From JBPOFM01 sp041391925 (lineage in GTDB: Bacteria > Bacteroidota > Bacteroidia > Flavobacteriales > Flavobacteriaceae): a stretch of 64,000 bases of DNA. The notes under the pieces are model-generated. The model did no database searches. It was not told the origin of the DNA and saw only the letters and a list, made by a program, of their open reading frames with translations. Shown in pieces: positions 1 through 9,495 of the stretch. The stretch spans positions 62,001 through 126,000 of the forward strand of contig JAWKNA010000004.1 in assembly GCA_041391925.1 (NCBI GenBank). Direction: 5' to 3'. Position 1 is the first letter of the stretch. Every line of letters starts with the position of its first letter. A program made the translations under genes and the position numbers.

Positions 1-153
1 TTGCCCTTGATAAGTAGTGGTGGAACATCCATATGGATGACTTGTTTGGCAATTGGGATTATCTTAAGTGTAAGTGTCAAACGGGAGGAAATGAAGGGTA
101 TGGAAAATAGTGATGAAGAAAATCCGTTGGAAATTTTAAGTGAAGCAATTTAA
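1..153 (+). CDS. ftsW: FtsW, C-terminal end (partial)
   Basis: Open reading frame entering from the left edge and ending in TAA at 151-153. The visible 50 residues begin LPLISSGGTS, the conserved loop near the end of SEDS-family proteins. A last hydrophobic helix (IWMTCLAIGIILSVSV) and a short acidic cytoplasmic tail follow. FtsW is the septal peptidoglycan glycosyltransferase that polymerises lipid II during division. The stop codon shares one base with the murG ATG, as expected in the division and cell-wall cluster. RodA is the alternative SEDS protein, but the position directly before murG argues for FtsW. Confidence 0.85.
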   Translation: MPLISSGGTSIWMTCLAIGIILSVSVKREEMKGMENSDEENPLEILSEAI

Positions 154-1250
154 TGAGCAGCTATAAAATCATATTATCTGGAGGCGGCACAGGAGGTCAT
201 ATCTATCCGGCCATTGCCATCGCCAATGAATTGAAAGTACGCTTTCCAGAAGCTGAATTCTTATTTGTAGGTGCCTTGGATCGCATGGAGATGGAAAAAG
301 TTCCACAGGCTGGTTACAAAATTGAAGGATTATGGATTTCAGGAGTGCAACGAAAACTGACAGCAAAAAATCTGGCATTTCCCTTCAAATTGATGAGCAG
401 TTTGATAAAAGCTCGAAAAATTGTTAAAGCATTTAAGCCAGACGTCGCCATTGGAACTGGCGGTTTTGCCAGTGGTCCATTGTTGAACATGGCTGCTGCT
501 AAACATATACCTAGTTTGATACAGGAACAAAATTCCTATCCAGGAATAACTAATAAGATTCTGTCAAAAAAAGTTGATAAAATCTGTGTGGCTTATGATG
601 GTTTAGAGCGTTTTTTTCCAAAGGAAAAACTCATTAAAACGGGTAATCCCATACGACAGGATTTATTGACTATTGACGAAAAGACTGATCAGGCAAAGGA
701 TTTTTTCAAATTGAAGCCTATTAAAAAAACCTTGTTGGTTCTCGGTGGAAGTTTAGGTTCAAAACGCATCAATGAATTGATTCAAAAAGAGCTTGATTTT
801 TTTCAAACCCAGAATGTACAAGTCATTTGGCAATGTGGAAAGCTATATTATGAGCAGTATAAAATCTATAGTCATCAGGAAGACGTGCAAGTGCATTCAT
901 TTATAAATTCTATGGATTTGGCATACGCGGCGTCCGATATAATTATTTCGCGAGCTGGTGCAAGTTCGGTATCGGAATTATGTGTGGTTGGCAAACCTGT
1001 GATTTTTATTCCATCACCAAATGTGGCTGAAGACCATCAAACTAAAAACGCCATGGCAATCGTCAATAAAAATGCGGCCTTGTTGATTAAAGAAGCTGAT
1101 TTGGATGTGGATTTTGAAAATCGGTTTTCCCAACTTATAGCATCTTCAGATAAACAACAAGAATTGGCAAAGAATATAAAACAACTTGAGTTGGTCAATG
1201 CCACAAAAGATATTGCAGACGAAGTGGAAAAGCTATTGAATACAAAATGA
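153..1250 (+). CDS. murG: MurG, lipid II-forming GlcNAc transferase
   Basis: A 365-residue protein of normal length for MurG. It transfers GlcNAc from UDP-GlcNAc to undecaprenyl-pyrophosphoryl-MurNAc-pentapeptide (lipid I) on the inner face of the cytoplasmic membrane, giving lipid II. The N-terminal glycine-rich loop GGGTGGHIYPA (residues 10-20) contacts the lipid-pyrophosphate acceptor. The C-terminal Rossmann half has the second glycine-rich loop (LGGSLGSKRINE) and the UDP-GlcNAc-binding signature around SRAGASSVSEL (about residues 266-276). The ATG overlaps the ftsW stop by one base, and the gene overlaps murC by four (ATGA), so translation is probably coupled along the operon. Confidence 0.97.
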   Translation: MSSYKIILSGGGTGGHIYPAIAIANELKVRFPEAEFLFVGALDRMEMEKVPQAGYKIEGLWISGVQRKLTAKNLAFPFKLMSSLIKARKIVKAFKPDVAIGTGGFASGPLLNMAAAKHIPSLIQEQNSYPGITNKILSKKVDKICVAYDGLERFFPKEKLIKTGNPIRQDLLTIDEKTDQAKDFFKLKPIKKTLLVLGGSLGSKRINELIQKELDFFQTQNVQVIWQCGKLYYEQYKIYSHQEDVQVHSFINSMDLAYAASDIIISRAGASSVSELCVVGKPVIFIPSPNVAEDHQTKNAMAIVNKNAALLIKEADLDVDFENRFSQLIASSDKQQELAKNIKQLELVNATKDIADEVEKLLNTK

Positions 1251-2605
1251 ACATTCAACAAATACATAACGTCTATTTCATAGGTATCGGAGGCATCGGA
1301 ATGAGTGCTCTTGCTCGATATTTTGTAGCGAATGGAAAAAATGTAGCTGGTTATGATAAAACCAAAACTGACATTACAGAAAGTTTGGAAGATTTGGGAA
1401 TCAAGGTTCATTTTGAAGATTCAGTGAAGAATATTGATGAAACGTTTTTGAATTCAGACGTCACTTTGATTGTTTATACACCTGCCATTCCAAAGGACCA
1501 CAAAGAGCTTACCTATTTTAAAAATAACAATTTTGAGGTACTAAAGCGTTCGACCGTATTGGGTGAAATTACTAAAAACACATTTTGTTTTGCTGTTGCT
1601 GGGACTCATGGAAAAACAACAACCACAAGTATTTTGGGACATTTGTTAAATGAATCCAATGTAGAAGTTACAGCATTTATGGGAGGAATTAGTGAGAATT
1701 ACAACTCCAATTTCATTTTAAAAGGAACAAAAGTTACGGTTGTAGAAGCGGATGAATTTGACCGTTCTTTTTTGACCCTGTCTCCCGACATGGCTTGCAT
1801 AACGTCCATGGATGCGGATCATTTGGATATTTATGGTGAAACTGAAGAATTGAAAAAATCCTTCGTTGAGTTTTCCAAAAAATTGAAACCAAACGGAAAA
1901 TTATTCGTTAGGAACGGATTGCCAATCAAAGGCATTACCTACGGTATAGAAGACAATTCTGATTATTCCGTTCAAAATATTAAAATCATTAATGGTAGTT
2001 ATGAGTTTGATGTGAAAACACCAACTCATACGCTGCACAATTTCAAATTTAACCTACCTGGTAGACATAATCTGTCGAATGCATTAATAGCCTTGGCGAT
2101 GTCTGTAGAATACGGCATCCCTCAGCAGCAGCTCGCCACGGCATTGGCATCGTACAGAGGGGTTAAACGGCGCTTTAGCTATCAAATCAAAACCAATGAT
2201 TTGGTATTTATAGATGATTATGCACATCATCCAGAAGAAATAAATGCGGTGCATCAAGCTGTTAGGGAAATGTATCCCAACAAACAAGTGTTGGCCATTT
2301 TTCAACCACATTTGTTCAGTCGCACAAGGGATTTTGCGGACGATTTTGCTAAAAGTCTGACACAGTTTGATGAAATTTTGCTGCTCGATATATACCCAGC
2401 AAGAGAATTGCCTATTGAAGGAATTACATCAGATTGGTTATTGAATAAAATTAACAATCCAAACAAAAAATTAATTCAGAAATCAGAATTGATTTCAAGC
2501 ATAAAAAAATCCAATGCGCAAATAATTATGACTATTGGAGCTGGCGATATTGGAGAAGAAGTGAAACATATTAAACAAGCTTTGACCAGTGAAACGATAT
2601 TATAA
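1247..2605 (+). CDS. murC: MurC, UDP-MurNAc--L-alanine ligase
   Basis: A 452-residue Mur ligase that adds L-alanine to UDP-MurNAc with ATP hydrolysis, the first step in building the peptidoglycan stem peptide in the cytoplasm. The N-terminal Rossmann domain starts with the nucleotide-binding loop GIGGIGMSALA. The ATP-binding P-loop GTHGKTTT lies at residues 119-126. The central domain has the conserved EADEFDRSF and MDADHLDIYG segments that hold Mg and substrate. The C-terminal domain carries DDYAHHPEEI and FQPHLFSRTR. Length and motif order match MurC rather than Mpl. It overlaps murG by 4 bp and ftsQ by 17 bp. Confidence 0.97.
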   Translation: MNIQQIHNVYFIGIGGIGMSALARYFVANGKNVAGYDKTKTDITESLEDLGIKVHFEDSVKNIDETFLNSDVTLIVYTPAIPKDHKELTYFKNNNFEVLKRSTVLGEITKNTFCFAVAGTHGKTTTTSILGHLLNESNVEVTAFMGGISENYNSNFILKGTKVTVVEADEFDRSFLTLSPDMACITSMDADHLDIYGETEELKKSFVEFSKKLKPNGKLFVRNGLPIKGITYGIEDNSDYSVQNIKIINGSYEFDVKTPTHTLHNFKFNLPGRHNLSNALIALAMSVEYGIPQQQLATALASYRGVKRRFSYQIKTNDLVFIDDYAHHPEEINAVHQAVREMYPNKQVLAIFQPHLFSRTRDFADDFAKSLTQFDEILLLDIYPARELPIEGITSDWLLNKINNPNKKLIQKSELISSIKKSNAQIIMTIGAGDIGEEVKHIKQALTSETIL

Positions 2606-3308
2606 CCATATTAAAATCATTGGATTGCTAATTCTTGTGGGTTTTCTATTCGCATTTTCCTCAATGCGAAACTCGGAACGAAAAGTCAGTGAACCAATCG
2701 TCAAATTTCTGGGGGAAGAGAATTTGTTTGTAACTCATGAGACTGTTAGTAAATTGTTAATAGTAAATCAAGAGAGTGTTACGAATAAGCCTAAAGAAAT
2801 TATAGATTTGAACGACTTGGAAACTGCTCTAAATTCCAATCCGATGATTAAGGAGGCACAAGTGTACATCAACGTTGATGGCCAATTGACCGCTGAAATC
2901 AACCAGAAAACACCAATAGCAAGAGTGAGTACAAATGCGTCCTATTATGTTGATAATGATGGGTCATATATGCCGTTATCAACAAATTATTCAGCTAGAG
3001 TGCCATTGGTGACTGGTGTTGTTGAAAAGAACAATTTGTACAACGTGGCAGTAGTGGCACGAAAAGTCCAAAGTGATGAATTTTTGAAGAAAAATGTCGT
3101 AGAGATTCATCAAAATGAAAATAGAAGCATTGATTTAAGGTTTCGAAAAGATGATTTTACCATCCAATTAGGCTCTTTAAAGCTGTTGGATAAAAAAATA
3201 AACAATCTCAAAGCCTTTTATCAAAAAGCCATGAGAGATAGCACACTCAATAAGTACAGTGTAGTGAACTTAAGGTTTGATAAACAAGTCATTTGCACCA
3301 AAAAGTAA
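2589..3308 (+). CDS. ftsQ: FtsQ/DivIB-type cell division protein
   Basis: A 239-residue bitopic membrane protein. A short basic N terminus (KRYYNHIK) is followed by one transmembrane helix at about residues 9-24. The extracytoplasmic part begins with a POTRA-like segment (about 40-110, including LNDLETALNSNPMIKEAQVYIN) and continues with the beta domain. In the family, FtsQ bridges early (FtsA/FtsZ) and late divisome proteins through FtsL/FtsB. FtsQ sequences diverge strongly, so the call rests on topology, the POTRA pattern and the position between murC and ftsA. The start overlaps the end of murC by 17 bp. Confidence 0.9.
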   Translation: MKRYYNHIKIIGLLILVGFLFAFSSMRNSERKVSEPIVKFLGEENLFVTHETVSKLLIVNQESVTNKPKEIIDLNDLETALNSNPMIKEAQVYINVDGQLTAEINQKTPIARVSTNASYYVDNDGSYMPLSTNYSARVPLVTGVVEKNNLYNVAVVARKVQSDEFLKKNVVEIHQNENRSIDLRFRKDDFTIQLGSLKLLDKKINNLKAFYQKAMRDSTLNKYSVVNLRFDKQVICTKK

Positions 3309-3311
3309 GCG

Positions 3312-4649
3312 ATGGAAAATAATAAAATTTCAGTAGGATTAGATATCGGAACCACCAAAATTGTGGCGATGATTGGTCGTAAAAATGAATATGGCAAAGC
3401 CGAAATTTTGGGGATTGGTAAAGCCAAAAGCTTGGGTGTACATAGAGGTGTGGTTAATAATATTACACAAACCATTCAATCCATCCAACAGGCTGTTCAG
3501 GAAGCAGAGGCGGAAAGCGGATTAAAAATCGAAGACGTCACGGTAGGAATTGCCGGTCAACACATTAGAAGTTTACAACACAGTGACTACATCACAAGGC
3601 CAAATTCTGAATTGGTCATTGACGAAGAAGATATTGACCGATTGATTAACCAAGTTCATAAACTAGTGATGTTGCCTGGTGAAGAGATTATCCATGTATT
3701 GCCACAAGAATACAAGGTAGATGGACAAGCCGAAATTAAAGAGCCAATAGGAATGTATGGAGGCCGTTTGGAAGCTAATTTTCATGTGGTGGTAGGTCAA
3801 GTTTCCTCAATCAGAAATATCGGTCGCTGTGTGAAAAGTTCAGGTTTGGAGCTTGAGGGCATAACTTTGGAGCCTTTGGCATCGGCAAATGCAGTTTTGA
3901 GCCAGGAAGAAAAAGAAGCTGGTGTCGCATTGATTGATATAGGAGGTGGAACAACAGATTTGGCAGTATTTAAAGATGGTATTATTCGCCATACGGCTGT
4001 GATTCCTTTTGGTGGCAATGTGATAACGGAAGATATTAAGGAAGGCTGCTCAATTATTGAAAAGCAAGCTGAATTATTGAAAATAAAATTTGGTTCAGCA
4101 TGGCCAGGAGAAAACAAGGACAATGAGATAGTTTCGATTCCAGGATTGAGGGGCAGAGAGCCGAAAGAAATCACCCTAAAAAACCTTTCAAAAATTATCC
4201 ATGCACGTGTCACTGAAATTGTGGAACAAGTGTACGTGGAAATTAAGAATTATGGTCACGAGGAGCAAAAAAAGAAACTGATTGCAGGAATTGTGCTCAC
4301 TGGTGGTGGAGCACAATTGAAGCATTTAAAACAATTAGTTGAATATATCACAGGAATGGACACTAGAATTGGGTATCCAAACGAACATTTGGCAGGCGAT
4401 AGTGATGAGGATGTAGCTAGCCCTCTGTTTGCAACCGCAGTAGGTTTGGTGATGGATGGCATAAAACGCCAGGAGAGAAAACGCATAGAAAAAGCCGCTC
4501 AAGAAGAATTTCAGGCAGAAGTGGAAGCACAAAAACATGAAATTAAGATTGAGGAAGAAGAAACCATTGCACCACCTAAAAAAGAACGAAGGTCTTTTTT
4601 AGACAAGTTAACAGAACGTGTAAAAGATTTTTTAGATAACGCAGAATAA
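3312..4649 (+). CDS. ftsA: FtsA, actin-like divisome protein
   Basis: A 445-residue actin-fold ATPase that tethers FtsZ to the inner membrane. The phosphate-1 motif VGLDIGTTKIVAMIG is at residues 8-22. The phosphate-2 motif IDIGGGTTDLAVF and the adenosine motif GIVLTGGGAQLKHL are both present, with the 1C (SHS2) domain inserted after the first motif. A charged linker leads to a C-terminal amphipathic segment (RSFLDKLTERVKDFL), the expected membrane-targeting helix. The gene begins 3 bp after ftsQ ends. About 130 bp separate it from the chosen ftsZ start, which leaves room for an ftsZ promoter. Confidence 0.96.
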   Translation: MENNKISVGLDIGTTKIVAMIGRKNEYGKAEILGIGKAKSLGVHRGVVNNITQTIQSIQQAVQEAEAESGLKIEDVTVGIAGQHIRSLQHSDYITRPNSELVIDEEDIDRLINQVHKLVMLPGEEIIHVLPQEYKVDGQAEIKEPIGMYGGRLEANFHVVVGQVSSIRNIGRCVKSSGLELEGITLEPLASANAVLSQEEKEAGVALIDIGGGTTDLAVFKDGIIRHTAVIPFGGNVITEDIKEGCSIIEKQAELLKIKFGSAWPGENKDNEIVSIPGLRGREPKEITLKNLSKIIHARVTEIVEQVYVEIKNYGHEEQKKKLIAGIVLTGGGAQLKHLKQLVEYITGMDTRIGYPNEHLAGDSDEDVASPLFATAVGLVMDGIKRQERKRIEKAAQEEFQAEVEAQKHEIKIEEEETIAPPKKERRSFLDKLTERVKDFLDNAE

Positions 4650-4780
4650 AGACTGGTTATGACATTCATATAGTCCTAACCAAAGAAAATAAATGAATAT
4701 TAATTAAATAAAATCCTTTCTCTCCAATGGAGAGATGTCTGAAGGACAAAGAGGTTAAATCCAGAAAAACCCTAAACAAT

Positions 4781-6700
4781 ATGAGCAACAAAAATGAATT
4801 TGGAAACATCGCATTCGATTTGCCAAAAAACCAATCCAATGTCATCAAGGTGATAGGTGTTGGTGGAGGAGGAAGCAATGCCATTAACCACATGTTTCAA
4901 CAAGGAATTAAAGGAGTAGATTTTGTCATCTGCAATACAGATGCCCAAGCACTGCATAACAGTGGCGTCCCAAACAAAATCCAACTTGGTGTGAACTTAA
5001 CCGAAGGTCTCGGAGCAGGTGCCAACCCAGATGTAGGTGAACAAGCGGCTGTAGAGAGTTTGGAAGATATCCGTAGAATGTTGGATACCAATACAAAAAT
5101 GGTATTCATTACTGCCGGAATGGGTGGAGGAACAGGTACTGGTGCTGCTCCAATCATCGCAAAAATGGCCAAGGAATTGGATATACTCACCGTAGGTATT
5201 GTGACCATGCCCTTCTTGTTTGAAGGAAAACTGCGTAACGAACAGGCTCAAAAAGGAATTGAAACACTGCGTGGTCATGTAGATTCTTTAGTCGTTATCA
5301 ATAATAACAAGCTTCGTGAAGTATATGGAAACCTTGGATTTAAAGCTGGTTTCTCAAAAGCAGACGAAGTATTATCCACCGCTTCAAGAGGTATTGCAGA
5401 GGTCATAACACATCACTACACTCAAAATATCGATTTACGTGATGCCAAAACCGTATTGAGCAATAGTGGGACTGCCATTATGGGTTCTGCGACAGCTTCA
5501 GGTAAAACAAGAGCTCAAGAAGCAATTATGAAAGCTCTCGATTCACCATTGTTGAATGACAATAAAATCACTGGTGCCAAAAACGTATTGTTGCTTATCG
5601 TTTCTGGTGCACAGGAAATCACGATTGATGAAATCGGGGAAATTAATGATCATATCCAAAATGAAGCTGGCCATGGTGCCAACATCATTATGGGTGTCGG
5701 TGAAGACGAAGGATTGCAAGAATCTATTTCTGTTACCATTATCGCTACTGGGTTCGATATTGAGCAGCAGGATGAAATTTCCAATACAGAAGTTAAAAAA
5801 GTGATTCATGCTTTGGAAGATGACCAAAACAATGATGTAAAGGTAAAAGAACGCGAACCAGCAATCATTACTCCTGATATCGTTCTTGAGAAAGAAGAAG
5901 AAAAGGAAACCATTGTGAAACATACTCTTTTTGAAGAGGAAGAGGATGAAATGGATATCAAAAATGAAGGAGGAATGGATTTGATACCCACTTCGGAATT
6001 CATCAGAAATCTAAACGTCACTTATGATGAGGTTTTAGATAGTATCGATGAAGATGATTTTGTGATTACTCCTGTTCAAGTTAAAGAAGAAATAAAACCT
6101 ATAGTTTTTGATGAGGAAGAGCAAATTACCTTGACTTTTGATTTGCCTCTACCGGACAATCAAAAAGATATCAAAGAAGATGAAAATAGGGTTCTTTTTT
6201 CATTGGATGACGAAGTAAAGGAGCTGAAAGTACAAGATCATATTGAAATCATACCTGTCACGGAAGCCAATGAGACGGGCGAAAAACGCTATGCTTTGGA
6301 TGATTTTACATCCTACGAATCTTCTATGAACAAAACAAAAGTGAAGACTATAGAAATTGCAGATGAAGAAATTGTGTTTGAGAAAAAAACACTCTCATCA
6401 ACTGAAACTGAAGATTTAGAATGTCGAGAAATTGACCCAATGAATAGTCCTATTTCTGATTTGTTGAAAGAGCGAGCAGATGAACGACGACGCAAAATGA
6501 AAGATTTCAATCACAAATTCAATAATGCAAAAATTGACGAATTTGAACGTGTACCCGCATACAAGAGACAAGGCGTGAATCTGGATGATACACAACACTC
6601 ATCAGATACTAAAGCTTCGAGACTATCCGTTGGCACTGACGACAACGATGATGTTCAATTGAGAAGCAATAATTCATTCTTACACGACAACGTAGATTAA
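4781..6700 (+). CDS. ftsZ: FtsZ, tubulin-like division GTPase
   Basis: FtsZ polymerises into the cytokinetic ring. I chose the ATG at 4781 (MSNKNEFG), giving 639 residues. The frame is open back to 4727, but that extension is charged and does not look like FtsZ. GTP-binding motifs are GVGGGGSNA (26-34) and the tubulin signature GMGGGTGTG (113-121); the T7 loop region with NTEV follows. After the globular core (about residue 340) comes an unusually long acidic linker. Near the end is ERVPAYKRQGV, which resembles the conserved C-terminal peptide of Bacteroidota FtsZ and is the likely FtsA-binding site. A clear terminator follows the gene. Confidence 0.96.
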   Translation: MSNKNEFGNIAFDLPKNQSNVIKVIGVGGGGSNAINHMFQQGIKGVDFVICNTDAQALHNSGVPNKIQLGVNLTEGLGAGANPDVGEQAAVESLEDIRRMLDTNTKMVFITAGMGGGTGTGAAPIIAKMAKELDILTVGIVTMPFLFEGKLRNEQAQKGIETLRGHVDSLVVINNNKLREVYGNLGFKAGFSKADEVLSTASRGIAEVITHHYTQNIDLRDAKTVLSNSGTAIMGSATASGKTRAQEAIMKALDSPLLNDNKITGAKNVLLLIVSGAQEITIDEIGEINDHIQNEAGHGANIIMGVGEDEGLQESISVTIIATGFDIEQQDEISNTEVKKVIHALEDDQNNDVKVKEREPAIITPDIVLEKEEEKETIVKHTLFEEEEDEMDIKNEGGMDLIPTSEFIRNLNVTYDEVLDSIDEDDFVITPVQVKEEIKPIVFDEEEQITLTFDLPLPDNQKDIKEDENRVLFSLDDEVKELKVQDHIEIIPVTEANETGEKRYALDDFTSYESSMNKTKVKTIEIADEEIVFEKKTLSSTETEDLECREIDPMNSPISDLLKERADERRRKMKDFNHKFNNAKIDEFERVPAYKRQGVNLDDTQHSSDTKASRLSVGTDDNDDVQLRSNNSFLHDNVD

Positions 6701-6737
6701 TAGCGGAATTTAGTTCTAGTGTAACGCGCCTTATAAA

Positions 6738-6770
6738 CCCGAAAAGTTCAACCGCTTTTCGGGTTTTTTT
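6738..6770 (+). terminator. Intrinsic terminator after ftsZ
   Basis: A perfect 9-bp stem CCCGAAAAG/CTTTTCGGG (6738-6746 with 6755-6763), an 8-nt loop and a run of seven T. It lies 38 bp after the ftsZ stop and ends the division/cell-wall operon. Confidence 0.9.
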
Positions 6771-6879
6771 CATTCCTGGATAGACATACTGGAATCAGAT
6801 GATTTATATCTACTACCAATGACGTATTTTATCTAATTAGATTTTTATCTACATTTACATTGTACAAAATCCCATTGGT

Positions 6880-7509
6880 TTGAAAAAGAGAATTTGCATA
6901 GTTGAAGATAATAAGGATTTGCTTGAAGCAATGAGTATGATGATTCAGTTTACAAATGATTACGACCTTATAGGGAGTTTTGAAAACTCAGAAATAGCAT
7001 TAAGTAAGGTTCCAAATCTTGAAGCTGATGCTGTTTTGATGGATATCAATTTACCTGGCAACAATGGAATTGAATGTGTTGCAAAGCTCAAAAAAGTCTG
7101 CCCTAAACTTTTGTTTTTGATGTGCACATCATATGAAGACGAAGAAAAAATATTCAAAAGCCTTGAAGCAGGAGCTAGTGGATACATTCTAAAAACTGAA
7201 GGCCCTGCCAAAATCATCAGCGCTTTAGATGATTTGTTTGAAGGAGGAAGTCCTATGAGCAGTAGCATAGCCAGGAAAGTGGTCGCCAGTTTTTCCAATA
7301 TGGCATCACAAAATAAGTTGACAGCAGACCTGACCACAAGAGAACGGGAAATATTGGATTTGGTAGCCAAAGGACAGATGAATAAAGAAGTTGCGTCAAC
7401 CCTCGATATAACTCCAGGAACTGTAAAAAAGCACATCCAGAATATTTATGAAAAATTGCATGTCAACACTCGTGTAGAAGCTGTCAATTTATATTTGAAC
7501 AGAACATAA
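6880..7509 (+). CDS. NarL/LuxR-type response regulator
   Basis: A 209-residue two-domain transcription regulator. The N-terminal receiver domain has the acidic pair E9/D10, the phospho-acceptor D55 in VLMDINLPG, a C-T-S switch region and the conserved K in YILKTEG. The C-terminal LuxR-type helix-turn-helix starts at LTTREREILDLVAKG and includes NKEVASTLDITPGTVKKHI. The start is a TTG at 6880; the receiver-domain beta-1 strand begins immediately after it, so no longer protein is likely. The histidine kinase follows 11 bp downstream, so the two form an operon and a cognate pair. The targets are unknown. The adjacent fibre gene is one candidate by neighbourhood alone. Confidence 0.93.
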   Translation: MKKRICIVEDNKDLLEAMSMMIQFTNDYDLIGSFENSEIALSKVPNLEADAVLMDINLPGNNGIECVAKLKKVCPKLLFLMCTSYEDEEKIFKSLEAGASGYILKTEGPAKIISALDDLFEGGSPMSSSIARKVVASFSNMASQNKLTADLTTREREILDLVAKGQMNKEVASTLDITPGTVKKHIQNIYEKLHVNTRVEAVNLYLNRT

Positions 7510-7520
7510 ACCATTCCTTA

Positions 7521-9275
7521 TTGAGAACGCATATTGTCCTTTTCTGGTTGTTTGTCCCATTGATTTTGTTTTCGCAAGAACAGTCATATGACACATTGAT
7601 TTCCACATATCAAGATTGTAAAAGTGCTGAATGTAAGGTTGAAAAAAGCTTTATCCTTTCAGAATATTTTCTGGAAACAGACGAAATAGACAAAGCACAA
7701 AAGTGGCTAGATACTACAAAGCAATATTATATTGTTAAGCCACTAGATCCTATGAATGTTTACATACACAGCTTGCAGTCGGAGCTGTTTTATTATATAG
7801 GGATTTTCCAATTTGGTAAATACGAATCGCGAAAAGCAATCGAATTATCATTGAAATTAAAGGATAGTGCATTGATTGCTGATGCCTATTTCTTTAAAGG
7901 AATCAATGAATTTGAAATGAACACTATGGACGATTCCTATCATTCATTATCAAAATCAAAGACATTTTACCCTAAGATAAAACCAAAAAAGATATTAAGA
8001 ACCATCATTCAGAATGAACACATTCATAATAATTTGGCCCAATTATTTTTGAAAACCAACCAAATGGATTCTGCAATAGTTTATAATTCAAAGGCTTATA
8101 AATTTTCATTAAAGGAACATAGTAGGAGGGGAATTCCTAATAGCGAACAGACCTTTGGACTTATCTATTTGACACAAAACAAATCGGACAGCGCTATTTA
8201 TTACCTACAAAAAAGCTCAAAATCTGCCTTGCACAGTAACTATTATGACATCATGCTCGTTGATCAAGGTTTTTTGGTGGAAGCCTATAAGCATCATATG
8301 GATTCTGTTGCAAAATATTTTGATCAAGGTTTGAAAATTATGGAGGAGCATCCTGTTAATAGGTCATTCAGAAGAATTTTTTACGCAACAGTCCTACCAA
8401 TTTTTGAGAATTTTGATGATTCAAAAAATATTTCATTTGTCCAAGATAAAATCATCAAGTTGGATAAGAACGTTCGTTTAAAAGGAAATCTATATATACA
8501 AAATATTACAGAACAGTACATTGCCAATGAAAATAAACTATTGACCCTCGAAATAAACAAACTCAAAACCCAAAAAAAATATTCAATTCTTCAAATCATC
8601 ATCTTGAGCCTTTTTGTATTGGTCATGATGCTTTTAGTTATCCTGTATAGAAAAAAAAATAAATTACAACAAACCTTACTGCATCAGAAAAATGATATCA
8701 GTAAGGATCTACATGATGATATAGGAAGTGGTTTGAGCAGCATATTAATCCATGCAGATTTGTTGTCAAAATATGAAAATGCCAATGATCACCAGAAATT
8801 ATTGCTCTCTAAAATCACCTCCACAGGCAAGGATATCTCTCAACGGATGAATGCTTTTATATGGTCATTAAATACAGAAAACAACAATCTTCGAAATTTT
8901 TGTGAATATGCAAAGCAATATAGCACCAATTTGTTTGAAGGCACACCGTTTCGGTTTTCATTTGTACAAAACATTCCTGAAGCAGATCATATTTCCATAG
9001 ATGGACAGCATCGTAAACAATTATTTTTCTGTATCAAAGAATTGTTGAACAATGCCTTGAAACATTCCGACGCTAGCAAAATTCAACTTTTAATTCTTTT
9101 AAAAGAGAAAAGCCAACTTCAAGTTTGTATTAGTGACAATGGCAAAGGAATTGTAAAAGAAAATACATTTGGCAATGGACTAAAAAATGTTGAGAAACGG
9201 ATTTCCGACATGGATGGAACATTAGACCTAATTCCAGAGAACGGATTGACGGTAAAGTTCACAATTCCACTTTAG
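7521..9275 (+). CDS. TPR-sensor histidine kinase (NarX/DesK-like)
   Basis: A 584-residue membrane sensor kinase starting with TTG. An N-terminal signal peptide (about 1-19, ending LILFSQ) precedes a helical periplasmic region of TPR-like repeats (about 25-320) and a short coiled coil. One transmembrane helix follows at about 353-375. The cytoplasmic dimerisation/phosphotransfer box KDLHDDIGSGLSS carries H398, followed by an HATPase domain with N-box ELLNNALKH (507-515) and G1 box SDNGKG (538-543). This is the HisKA_3 class that partners LuxR-type regulators, which matches the gene 11 bp upstream. The signal sensed by the TPR domain is not evident. Confidence 0.92.
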   Translation: MRTHIVLFWLFVPLILFSQEQSYDTLISTYQDCKSAECKVEKSFILSEYFLETDEIDKAQKWLDTTKQYYIVKPLDPMNVYIHSLQSELFYYIGIFQFGKYESRKAIELSLKLKDSALIADAYFFKGINEFEMNTMDDSYHSLSKSKTFYPKIKPKKILRTIIQNEHIHNNLAQLFLKTNQMDSAIVYNSKAYKFSLKEHSRRGIPNSEQTFGLIYLTQNKSDSAIYYLQKSSKSALHSNYYDIMLVDQGFLVEAYKHHMDSVAKYFDQGLKIMEEHPVNRSFRRIFYATVLPIFENFDDSKNISFVQDKIIKLDKNVRLKGNLYIQNITEQYIANENKLLTLEINKLKTQKKYSILQIIILSLFVLVMMLLVILYRKKNKLQQTLLHQKNDISKDLHDDIGSGLSSILIHADLLSKYENANDHQKLLLSKITSTGKDISQRMNAFIWSLNTENNNLRNFCEYAKQYSTNLFEGTPFRFSFVQNIPEADHISIDGQHRKQLFFCIKELLNNALKHSDASKIQLLILLKEKSQLQVCISDNGKGIVKENTFGNGLKNVEKRISDMDGTLDLIPENGLTVKFTIPL

Positions 9276-9495
9276 CTAAAAAACTCACTACGCCAAAAGT
9301 AGTATTACAGCTTAAGATTTTTCGGTTTTGATATTTGAATCTTAATAAAAAAACGCCAAAATACAAACTTTATCTACAAAACTTAAAAGTTAATGATACA
9401 CCACTACTACTAATTTGGTATTGTGTTAATTAACAATAATATAGATTTTTATAATCCTTAACCACATCCATTTACAGATGTCTAAAGTTATCATT

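Noticed and set aside
5543..5923. 126-codon minus-strand frame opposite ftsZ
   Set aside because: It is a shadow of the conserved ftsZ coding region with no independent support.
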